From Heyndrickxia ginsengihumi (lineage in GTDB: Bacteria > Bacillota > Bacilli > Bacillales > Bacillaceae_C), in contig NZ_JAAIWK010000021.1 in NCBI RefSeq assembly GCF_011008565.1, positions 1 through 64,000 of the forward strand: a stretch of 64,000 nucleotides of DNA, given 5' to 3'. A model generated the notes under the pieces. The model was given only the letters and a program-made list of their open reading frames with translations, ran no database searches and was not told where the DNA came from. Below are positions 57,645 to 64,000 of this stretch, piece after piece; position 1 is the stretch's first letter; every line of letters begins with the position of its first letter. A program made the translations under genes and the position numbers.

Positions 57645-59189
57645 TTATAAAGCTTCTGAAACGGTTTTTGCCTGCATATGTAGCAGCAAGTAGTCTGGCC
57701 CTCCAGCCTTCGAATCCGTTCCTGACATGTTAAAGCCGCCAAATGGTTGATAGCCGACAACCGCTCCTGTACAACCTCGATTAATATAAAGATTGCCAAC
57801 ATGAAAATCTTCGCGCGCCTTTTCAATATGCTCGCGATTCGTTGATATGACAGATCCAGTCAAACCATAATCAGTATTATTTGCGATCATGAGCGCTTCA
57901 TTAAAGTCTTTCGCTTTACAAAATGCAACGACAGGTCCGAAAATTTCCTCTTGCATGATTCTAGCTTCTGGTTCCAAGTCAGAAAAAATAGTCGGTTGGA
58001 CAAAAAATCCCTTCTCTGAATCACCTATTCCCCCAACATTTAAACGTCCTTCCTGTTTACCAATCTCAATATAGTTTAAAATTTTAGCAAATGCTGCTTG
58101 ATCAATAACAGGCCCCACTGTATGTTGGAAATGAGTCGGATCCCCAACATGTAAGTTTTTCGTCAGTTCAATTGTTTTTTGCAATACTTGGTCATAGACA
58201 TCTTCGACAACAACAGCACGTGAGCATGCTGAGCATTTTTGTCCTGCAAATCCAAATGCCGAGGCAACAATCGATTGTGCTGCTAAATCTAAATCTGCTT
58301 CCTTATCAACAACAATCGTATCTTTACCGCCCATTTCTGCTATAACTCGTTTCAGCCATATTTGACCTTCATTTACTTTTGCTGCTCTTTCATAAATTCG
58401 TGTTCCAACATCACGAGAGCCCGTAAAACTGATAAAACGTGTTTGGGGATGATCGACAAGATAATCACCAACCTCTGAACCACTCCCTGGAATGAAATGT
58501 AATACACCTTTTGGTAAGCCTGCTTCTTCTAACACTTCTACGAATTTTGCTGCAACAACAGGAGTTGTTGATGCTGGCTTTAAAAGGACAGTGTTTCCCG
58601 AAACAAGGGCGGCCACTGTTGTCCCTGCCATAATTGCAAAAGCAAAATTCCACGGGGAAATGACAACACCGACACCGAGTGGAATATAGCTGTAGCGGTT
58701 ATATTCCCCTTGCCTGCTTTGAACAGGAGCTCCATCTTTTAACTTTAATATTTGCCGACCATAGTACTCCATAAAATCTATTCCTTCTGCCGTATCTGCA
58801 TCTGCTTCAATCCATGGTTTCCCTGCTTCTTTCACTAAATACGCGGAAAATTCATGTTTTCTGCGGCGGACAATTGCTGCGGCTTTAAACAAAATATCTG
58901 CACGCACTTCAGCTTTTACCTTCCGCCACGATTCAAATGTCTGTGCAGCAGATACGATCGCTTTTTCGGCAAGTGCTCGATCTGTTTTACTAACAAAGCC
59001 GATCACTTCATTTTTATTAGCTGGATTAAAAGAAATAATTTTTTCATTAGTAAACACATGCTCTCCAGCAATTCGCAAAGGGTATTCTTTCCCTAATTCT
59101 CCTTCCACCTTTTTTAATGCTTCCTTAAACGCCATTTGATTTTCTTCTTTTGTGAAATCTGTCAAAGCTTCATGTTTGTACGGAACCAT
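57645..59189 (-). CDS. rocA: 1-pyrroline-5-carboxylate dehydrogenase
   Basis: A 514-residue aldehyde dehydrogenase that oxidises glutamate semialdehyde to glutamate with NAD. Motifs are [19 protein letters not shown], the catalytic Glu in [13 protein letters not shown] and the Cys in [12 protein letters not shown]. Length and start match B. subtilis RocA closely. GGGAGAG precedes the ATG at 59189. The sigma-54 -12/-24 elements that drive roc genes in B. subtilis were not seen upstream; a weak TTGAAT with TATAAA-rich region suggests a sigma-A promoter instead. Confidence 0.95.
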   Translation of the reverse strand: MVPYKHEALTDFTKEENQMAFKEALKKVEGELGKEYPLRIAGEHVFTNEKIISFNPANKNEVIGFVSKTDRALAEKAIVSAAQTFESWRKVKAEVRADILFKAAAIVRRRKHEFSAYLVKEAGKPWIEADADTAEGIDFMEYYGRQILKLKDGAPVQSRQGEYNRYSYIPLGVGVVISPWNFAFAIMAGTTVAALVSGNTVLLKPASTTPVVAAKFVEVLEEAGLPKGVLHFIPGSGSEVGDYLVDHPQTRFISFTGSRDVGTRIYERAAKVNEGQIWLKRVIAEMGGKDTIVVDKEADLDLAAQSIVASAFGFAGQKCSACSRAVVVEDVYDQVLQKTIELTKNLHVGDPTHFQHTVGPVIDQAAFAKILNYIEIGKQEGRLNVGGIGDSEKGFFVQPTIFSDLEPEARIMQEEIFGPVVAFCKAKDFNEALMIANNTDYGLTGSVISTNREHIEKAREDFHVGNLYINRGCTGAVVGYQPFGGFNMSGTDSKAGGPDYLLLHMQAKTVSEAL

Positions 59190-59441
59190 ATGCCGCTCTC
59201 CCTTCATGAAAAATGAGTAAAAGACGTTCTATAAAAGGTCTCATATTATTTATAATGTAGAGGGTTTCGTATTATTCAATTACTTTATACAATCAATAAA
59301 TTCCCGTATATTCAGAAAATATAATATATACTTATAAACATTCACTATAAAGAGCGGAAATAGAGAGAACCTAAAATGAATAAATATATGAGGCTGAAGT
59401 TAGAAAGGTTGGGGAATATACGTAGATCACCACTTACGCAT

Positions 59442-59475
59442 AAAAAAATCCGAGCTCTACAAGCTCGGAAAAAAA
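59442..59475. terminator. bidirectional terminator near yugI
   Basis: CCGAGCT and AGCTCGG with A and T runs on both flanks, just beyond the yugI stop codon. The interval 59190-59441 otherwise shows only AT-rich sequence. Confidence 0.8.
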
Positions 59476-59487
59476 TCAAATTCGCTA

Positions 59488-59877
59488 TTATTTTTTAATT
59501 AAATCTTTGCGTTCGGATTTTTCAATCCACTCTTGCAATTTTTCACGAAGTGTATTGAATCCTTCAGTACTTTCTTCAGTAGTTGCTTTTACAGCACCTT
59601 GGCGACGAGGCTTTTTCGGTTGACTTTTTGGTGCTTCTTCAGTCGCTTTAATAGATAAGCTAATTTTTCCGCTTTCTTCATCGATTGATAAGATTTTAAC
59701 GTTAACTTCTTCACCTACTGTTAACACATCATTAATATCTTTAACGAATCCGTGTTTAATTTCAGAAATATGGACAAGACCTTGTTTTTCATCATCTAAA
59801 GCAACGAACGCTCCAAATGGTTTAATTGCTACTACTTTACCAGTTACTATACTACCTGCTTCATAATTTGTTGACAT
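59488..59877 (-). CDS. yugI: S1-domain RNA-binding protein, general stress protein 13
   Basis: A 129-residue protein. Residues about 5-75 form an S1 RNA-binding domain (GSIVTGKVVAIKPFGAFVAL, GLVHISEI, VKILSIDEESGKISLSIK), followed by a basic, proline-rich linker and a charged C-terminal helix. It is the YugI/GSP13 homologue, a ribosome-associated stress protein. AGGAG lies 7 nt before the ATG at 59877; upstream in-frame starts are not supported. Confidence 0.92.
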   Translation of the reverse strand: MSTNYEAGSIVTGKVVAIKPFGAFVALDDEKQGLVHISEIKHGFVKDINDVLTVGEEVNVKILSIDEESGKISLSIKATEEAPKSQPKKPRRQGAVKATTEESTEGFNTLREKLQEWIEKSERKDLIKK

Positions 59878-60122
59878 GCAAACACTCCTAATTATTATTA
59901 TTACCATTATATGCAATGATTCATTATAGCATAGATTTAACGTAATTAAAACCGCCTAATCCATTTTTACTTTTCCCTACATATTATTAAATCTTTAAAT
60001 TGAATAATTTATGAAAAATTCTTAAAATATATTTAATATGTGTTAAAATAATGGTAAATAATAAAAAATGGCGAATGATGTTGAATGATAATTTACATTT
60101 ATATAGGATGGGAGCGATTTCT

Positions 60123-60332
60123 TTGTCGACCTTGGGAGAAAAACTCAAATTTTATCGTGAACAAAGAGGTTTAAGCATTGAAGAATTATCATTAAAGGCA
60201 AGAATTGGAAAAACAACTCTTGAAAATTATGAACAAAATAAACAAATACCAACTCAACAAACGATATTGAAACTTTCGACTGTTTTAGACGTTGCTGCTT
60301 CTGTCTTTTTAGAATCAGTTGAAAAAAAATAA
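60123..60332 (+). CDS. XRE-type helix-turn-helix protein
   Basis: A 69-residue DNA-binding protein consisting of one Cro/CI helix-turn-helix: LGEKLKFYREQRGLSIEEL, then SLKARIGKTTLENYEQNKQI and PTQQTILKLSTVLDVA. It has no effector domain. The start is taken as TTG 60123 with GGGAG 8 nt upstream; longer in-frame starts at 60051 and 60108 are less well supported. Target unknown. Confidence 0.8.
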   Translation: MSTLGEKLKFYREQRGLSIEELSLKARIGKTTLENYEQNKQIPTQQTILKLSTVLDVAASVFLESVEKK

Positions 60333-60449
60333 ATTTATATGTTTAAAATATTTTCCAAATGGTAATGATGTTATTACAATGCTTTCTTTTTAGTGGAGGC
60401 GCCTAACGGAGGCTTACACTATTCAAGTATTCCCCCTTTTAATATTTTT

Positions 60450-60479
60450 GACGAGCTTTTTATAGCTCGTCCTTTTTTT
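60450..60479 (+). terminator. terminator after the HTH gene
   Basis: GACGAGCT and AGCTCGTC around a short loop, followed by TTTTTTT. It is 118 nt from the HTH stop, with no gene between. Confidence 0.85.
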
Positions 60480-60544
60480 GTGAAAAAATGATTCCGTTTG
60501 AACAATGTAAAGAAAAAGTAGCTGAGATGAAGATGATTATTAAA

Positions 60545-60772
60545 GAGGCTTGGACAAAAGTATATTAACTAAAGAAAACCCGAATATTGCGCTCCAACCC
60601 CGCTCCGGAAATATACTTCGCTTTCCGCGGGCGGCTGGTGAGCCTCCTCGTGCTCATGCACTTCGGGGTCTCACCGATGCCTATCCTCCCGCAGGAGTCT
60701 ACGTATATTTCCGGAGCTGATTTGTGCAATGTTCGTCTTTAGCTAACCACTTTTGAGTTTTGTCCCAGCCTC
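60545..60772 (+). repeat. dispersed palindromic repeat, family 1, copy B (complete)
   Basis: The most complete copy, 228 bp. It starts GAGGCTTGGACAAAAG and ends CAAAACTC-inverse, TTTTGTCCCAGCCTC, giving long imperfect terminal inverted repeats that continue inward (ACTAAAGA/TCTTTAGC; GAATATTGCGC/GTGCAATGTTC; CTCCGGAAATATAC/GTATATTTCCGGAG). The middle holds GGTGAGCC...GGTCTCACC. No coding frame. The structure fits a small non-autonomous element or a large hairpin. Confidence 0.85.
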
Positions 60773-60779
60773 TCCATTT

Positions 60780-61379
60780 TTATAATACGACAATTTTTTC
60801 AATAATGACATCATGAAGCGGTTTGTCTTGCATTCCCGTTCTAACGTTTGCAATCTCATCGACTACGTTCATGCCTTCAATTACTTGGCCAAATACAGAA
60901 TGACGGAAATCTAGCCATGGAGTTCCCCCTTTTTCCATATATGCCTCAACAATTTCAGCAGGATAGCCAGCTTGCTCCATTTGTCCTTTCATACTAGGAT
61001 CAACTGTTTCACTTTGAACAATGAAAAATTGGCTTCCGTTCGTATTTGGGCCTGCATTTGCCATTGACAATGCTCCACGAAGATTAAATAACTGCGGCGT
61101 AAATTCATCTTCGAACGGTGCTCCGTAAATGCTTTCGCCGCCAGTTCCATTTCCGCTTGGATCTCCGCCTTGAATCATAAAGCCATTAATAACACGGTGG
61201 AAAATTAAGCCATCATAGTAACCATTCTCACTATGTTTAACAAAGTTTTCAACTGTTTTTGGCGCTAATTCAGGAAATAATTTGATTTTAATTTTCCCCA
61301 TATTTGTATGCATTTCAACTACTTTTTCATTTTCAGACACTTCATTTGTCAACTGTGGATATGTAACTTGTTCTGTCAT
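60780..61379 (-). CDS. ppiB: peptidyl-prolyl cis-trans isomerase, cyclophilin type
   Basis: A 199-residue cyclophilin that speeds proline isomerisation during folding. The active-site stretch [18 protein letters not shown] holds the catalytic Arg; [16 protein letters not shown] and [16 protein letters not shown] are also conserved. It is longer than the 143-residue B. subtilis PpiB because of an N-terminal extension (about 25 residues) and an insert with [19 protein letters not shown]. No signal peptide is seen. The ATG at 61379 has GGAGG upstream. Confidence 0.93.
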   Translation of the reverse strand: MTEQVTYPQLTNEVSENEKVVEMHTNMGKIKIKLFPELAPKTVENFVKHSENGYYDGLIFHRVINGFMIQGGDPSGNGTGGESIYGAPFEDEFTPQLFNLRGALSMANAGPNTNGSQFFIVQSETVDPSMKGQMEQAGYPAEIVEAYMEKGGTPWLDFRHSVFGQVIEGMNVVDEIANVRTGMQDKPLHDVIIEKIVVL

Positions 61380-61560
61380 ATGTATATAACCTCCAATAAA
61401 TATTTTCAATATCCTGTCCTAACTTTACTAAAATTAACAATAAAAGTCCAAAAGCTTTCTTAGAAATAAGAAAAATTTTCTTTAAGCTTCCATACTTTTA
61501 GTTTTGGACAAGTTCCTTCATAATATAAATAACAATATTTTTCGTACAGGAGGAGTTATA

Positions 61561-61950
61561 TTGAACGTTGGGGACAAGATTGTAACAAATAAAAAGACAG
61601 GAAAATATATCGGTGAAATTACCGAAGTTTTTCCAGATCATTATGTATTTAAAGTTCTTGCTGTATTGCGCCATCCTGCACAAGGTGACTTGCATCACCC
61701 AAACGAAGGGGATGTTCCCTTTTTTCATGAAAGAAAGGCTCTAGCTTACCTGGAGCAGACAAATATACCAATTAAAACAGTAAAACCATTTGATGGCGAA
61801 ATTCCGGATTATAAAGCATCTCTGCAGGCAGCTGTAAAAGAATTAATAGAGAAGCTGCAACCCGCAGATACAGTATATGCGAAGAAAAGCATTGAAGCAT
61901 TAAACAGCATTATAAAAGAGTATGAGTTAATGTACAATATTACATTTTAA
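61561..61950 (+). CDS. kapB: kinase-associated protein B
   Basis: A 129-residue protein homologous to B. subtilis KapB, which is needed for KinB-dependent signalling into sporulation. The N-terminus GDKIVTNKKTGKYIGEITEV and HPAQGDLHHPNEGDVPFFHERKAL in part are distinctive. The start is TTG with AGGAGGAG 6-7 nt upstream; the ATG at 61504 is not supported. KapB is often called a lipoprotein, but no lipobox is visible here. The next gene is a yuxJ homologue, as in the kapB-kapD-yuxJ neighbourhood of B. subtilis, with patB and kapD missing. Confidence 0.88.
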   Translation: MNVGDKIVTNKKTGKYIGEITEVFPDHYVFKVLAVLRHPAQGDLHHPNEGDVPFFHERKALAYLEQTNIPIKTVKPFDGEIPDYKASLQAAVKELIEKLQPADTVYAKKSIEALNSIIKEYELMYNITF

Positions 61951-62121
61951 GTTGATGGGAATCTGACAATTCGTTGTTAGATTCTTCTTTTTGCAGCCTA
62001 TTTATTTCGATTTTCGAAACTTTTTCATTGAACTCTTGAATAGTTCATATATAATAATATTTAGGTTAACGAAATACTTTTGTGAGCTACTTACAAGACT
62101 ATTTACGGGAGGAGAATACTT

Positions 62122-63345
62122 ATTTCTATAAATATTGAAAAGCGAAATTTATGGATTATGTTCGTCTGCAACTTTCTAGTTGGAGCAAGTACAACAATGA
62201 TTATCCCATTTTTATCGCTATATATTAAAACATTTGGGCATTTTCATGATGAATATGTTCAGAGATGGGCTGGATATATTTTCGGTGTTACTTTTTTGGT
62301 AGCCTTTTTTATGTCTCCTATTTGGGGACGCATCGGCGATCGCTACGGCTTTAAGCCAACTTTAATCATTACTGGATTTGGCATTGCCGCAAGTATCTTT
62401 TGCATGGGGTTCACCCATAGTGTGATTGGATTATTTATAACCCGCTTATGCATGGGAATCGTTACTGGATTTATTCCTACTTCTATGGCATTAATTTCTG
62501 CACAAACCCCTAAAGAAAAAGCAGGGAAAATTCTCGGAACTTTACAAATGGGGAATGTTTCGGGCAGCTTATTCGGTCCTATGATCGGCGGAACAATCGC
62601 AGATCAATTTGGTTTTCACTATACATTTATCATTACAGCTATTACAATTTCTTGCGCAGCTTTTGGTGTCGTATTCGGTATTAAAGAAAAGCGGCAAGCA
62701 GCCAAACAAAAAACCAATGTTCACGTTTCACCGATCGCTGTATTAAAACGGATTATTAACCGGAGAATTTTATTTACTGTTATGATAATCGCCTTAATCA
62801 TTCAAATGGCCAATTTTAGTGTTCAACCATTGCTTGCTCTTTATGTTAGTCATCTGACAAGCGCTGGAAATGTTGCGCTTTTGTCTGGAATGGCTTTCTC
62901 CGCAACAGGTTTTGGCAATCTATTATTAACAAGAAAATGGGGTTCATTAGGTGATAAATACGGGCATGAAAAAGTACTACTCATTCTGCTATTACTAGCA
63001 TGTCTTTTTATGGCGCCTCAAGCGCTTGTCAGCCATTTATGGCAATTAATCATCTTGAGATTTCTTTTTGGCATGGTCGTCGGCGGTATGAATCCTAGCA
63101 TTGTTGCTTTTATTCGCATTGAAGCTCCGCTGAACATGCAAGGTGAAGTACTCGGGTATAACCAAAGCTTTCGTTTTTTAGGCAATGTTGCAGGACCATT
63201 GTTAGGGGGAGTAGTCTCTGGAATAAGTGGAATATCTTCTGTTTTCTATGTAACTGGAACACTATTTATTTTAGGATTCCTGTTATTATTCTATTCTGTT
63301 CGTCATGAACAACATCATGAATTACACCGTAGCTATCATCATTAA
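62122..63345 (+). CDS. yuxJ: MFS transporter, YuxJ-like, probable ATT start
   Basis: A twelve-helix MFS protein (drug:H+ antiporter type) with loop motif GRIGDRYGFKP and RLCMGIVTGFIP. The only conventional start (ATG 62158) lacks a ribosome site and would cut into helix 1. An in-frame ATT at 62122, 7 nt after GGGAGGAG, gives the natural N-terminus MSINIEKRNLWIM, which fits relatives; the upstream in-frame stop is at 62083. The product would have 407 residues. Substrate unknown. A long terminator follows. Confidence 0.8.
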   Translation: MSINIEKRNLWIMFVCNFLVGASTTMIIPFLSLYIKTFGHFHDEYVQRWAGYIFGVTFLVAFFMSPIWGRIGDRYGFKPTLIITGFGIAASIFCMGFTHSVIGLFITRLCMGIVTGFIPTSMALISAQTPKEKAGKILGTLQMGNVSGSLFGPMIGGTIADQFGFHYTFIITAITISCAAFGVVFGIKEKRQAAKQKTNVHVSPIAVLKRIINRRILFTVMIIALIIQMANFSVQPLLALYVSHLTSAGNVALLSGMAFSATGFGNLLLTRKWGSLGDKYGHEKVLLILLLLACLFMAPQALVSHLWQLIILRFLFGMVVGGMNPSIVAFIRIEAPLNMQGEVLGYNQSFRFLGNVAGPLLGGVVSGISGISSVFYVTGTLFILGFLLLFYSVRHEQHHELHRSYHH

Positions 63346-63346
63346 A

Positions 63347-63400
63347 AGTCCGGCATCATAATGAAGGATCGCACTTTGTTATGATACCAGACTCTTTTTA
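63347..63400 (+). terminator. yuxJ terminator
   Basis: AGTC-x-GG-x-ATCATAA pairs with TTATGAT-x-CC-x-GACT and is followed by CTTTTT, right after the yuxJ stop. Confidence 0.7.
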
Positions 63401-63410
63401 TTTAGGAAGG

Positions 63411-63475
63411 GATTGATTTCCGCTGCAGGATGCTCGCTTTTTCCCGGAGGAGCCTCGCAGCTTCCGCTCCAATCA
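63411..63475 (-). repeat. dispersed-repeat relic, family 2
   Basis: GATTGATTTCCGCTGCAGGA, TGCTCGCTTT, CCCGGAGGAGCCTCGC and CTTCCGCTCCAATCA follow the order of a common Bacillaceae repeat whose ends read GATTGGAGCGGAAG and TGCAGCGGAAATCAATC. The piece at 53285-53331 belongs to the same family in the opposite orientation. The centre is shortened. Confidence 0.6.
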
Positions 63476-63535
63476 CTTTATGAATAGCTTGATAAGGAGC
63501 ACTAAAGTTTACGAAACCAGACTTTTATTATACAG

Positions 63536-63919
63536 TTAGCGCTTCGCAACGACTGCAATTGTACATCTTGATAAACAAATAAGGTTTTCTTCCTCATCTT
63601 GAATATGTATTTCCCACACTTGTGTACTTTTACCGTGATGAACGACTTTTGCAATTGCTGTAACGGTACCGTCCTTCTTTGAACGAATATGATTAGCGTT
63701 AATTTCCAAACCAAAACAAATTTCTTTGTCAAGATCAATCAAATGAGCAGCTCCTAAGCTGGCGACCGTTTCAGCTAAAGCAACCGATGCACCCCCATGT
63801 AAATAACCAAACGGCTGTCTCGTTTTTTCATTTACAGCCATTGTTGCAACAACTTTACCATTTGAATTTTCAATAATATTGATCCCTAGCACATCAATTA
63901 AAGTATTTTTTGTCTCCAT
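63536..63919 (-). CDS. yuxO: hotdog-fold thioesterase, YuxO-like
   Basis: A 127-residue hotdog thioesterase of the PaaI/MenI group. The motif QPFGYLHGGASVALAETVAS contains the catalytic Glu on the central helix, followed by GLEINANHIRSKKDG and STQVWEIHIQDEEENLICLSR. Homologues include YuxO (ComA2) and 1,4-dihydroxy-2-naphthoyl-CoA hydrolase, so menaquinone synthesis is a possible role. The ATG at 63919 follows AGGGATGG. Its promoter region runs off toward the window end. Confidence 0.88.
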   Translation of the reverse strand: METKNTLIDVLGINIIENSNGKVVATMAVNEKTRQPFGYLHGGASVALAETVASLGAAHLIDLDKEICFGLEINANHIRSKKDGTVTAIAKVVHHGKSTQVWEIHIQDEEENLICLSRCTIAVVAKR

Positions 63920-64000
63920 GATTCCATCCCTTTTTTTAAATAGACTTGTCGATAACATATCAATGATTTTTACAGCATACATTAAAGTATTGAATGTTCT

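Overview
The window comes from the chromosome of an AT-rich, low-GC Gram-positive bacterium of the Bacillaceae. Support for this: the 5' end of a 16S rRNA gene with tandem sigma-A promoters; purine-rich Shine-Dalgarno sites and frequent TTG/GTG starts; a complete dltXABCD operon; AraR-, CcpA-, NrdR- and MntR-like operators; and a right end (yugO, pgi, yuzA, yugI, kapB, yuxJ, yuxO homologues) that resembles the yug/kap region of Bacillus subtilis. The species cannot be named from this alone.

Layout. 1-3340: head of an rrn operon running off the left edge, a decayed EamA permease, an MgtC-family protein, a structured ncRNA candidate with 6S-like architecture, and a secreted nuclease. 3489-12499: an arabino-oligosaccharide operon on the minus strand (importer subunits, DUF624 protein, three GH51 arabinofuranosidases, one frameshifted) behind AraR-like boxes and a cre site. 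12701-19300: a chemoreceptor, then nrdE-nrdF-flavodoxin behind paired NrdR boxes and a possible leader peptide/attenuator. 19464-25448: dltXABCD and the ABC-F gene ykpA. 25550-29702: tRNA-Ala(GGC) and a 4-kb insertion (PadR, three DUF1048 paralogues, an ABC exporter) bounded on the right by a degenerate copy of the tRNA 3' half plus its terminator. 29700-35100: gene relics, one HhH-GPD-like unknown, a cytoplasmic arylsulfotransferase-family propeller and small membrane proteins. 35145-39971: an MHS-family symporter, a DrrAB-type exporter and an oxalate decarboxylase.

40288-47044 is an aromatic-acid cluster: extradiol dioxygenase, AAHS transporter, GntR regulator, GalB-like PIG-L hydratase, GalC-like RraA aldolase, RidA deaminase and a DUF1932 oxidoreductase. 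A shared palindrome, ATTGTT-N-AACAAT, lies at both main promoters. The gene set suggests a ring-cleavage route reaching 4-oxalomesaconate and then pyruvate plus oxaloacetate, perhaps with a deamination step; this is the best candidate for an undescribed pathway. 47395-49221 holds a small membrane protein, ApbE and a ferric-reductase-like cytochrome, a possible flavinylated redox module. The rest is housekeeping (exporter, mntH, yugO, pgi, rocD-rocA, yugI, ppiB, kapB, yuxJ, yuxO), interspersed with two families of short dispersed repeats. No CRISPR array, intact insertion sequence or prophage was seen.
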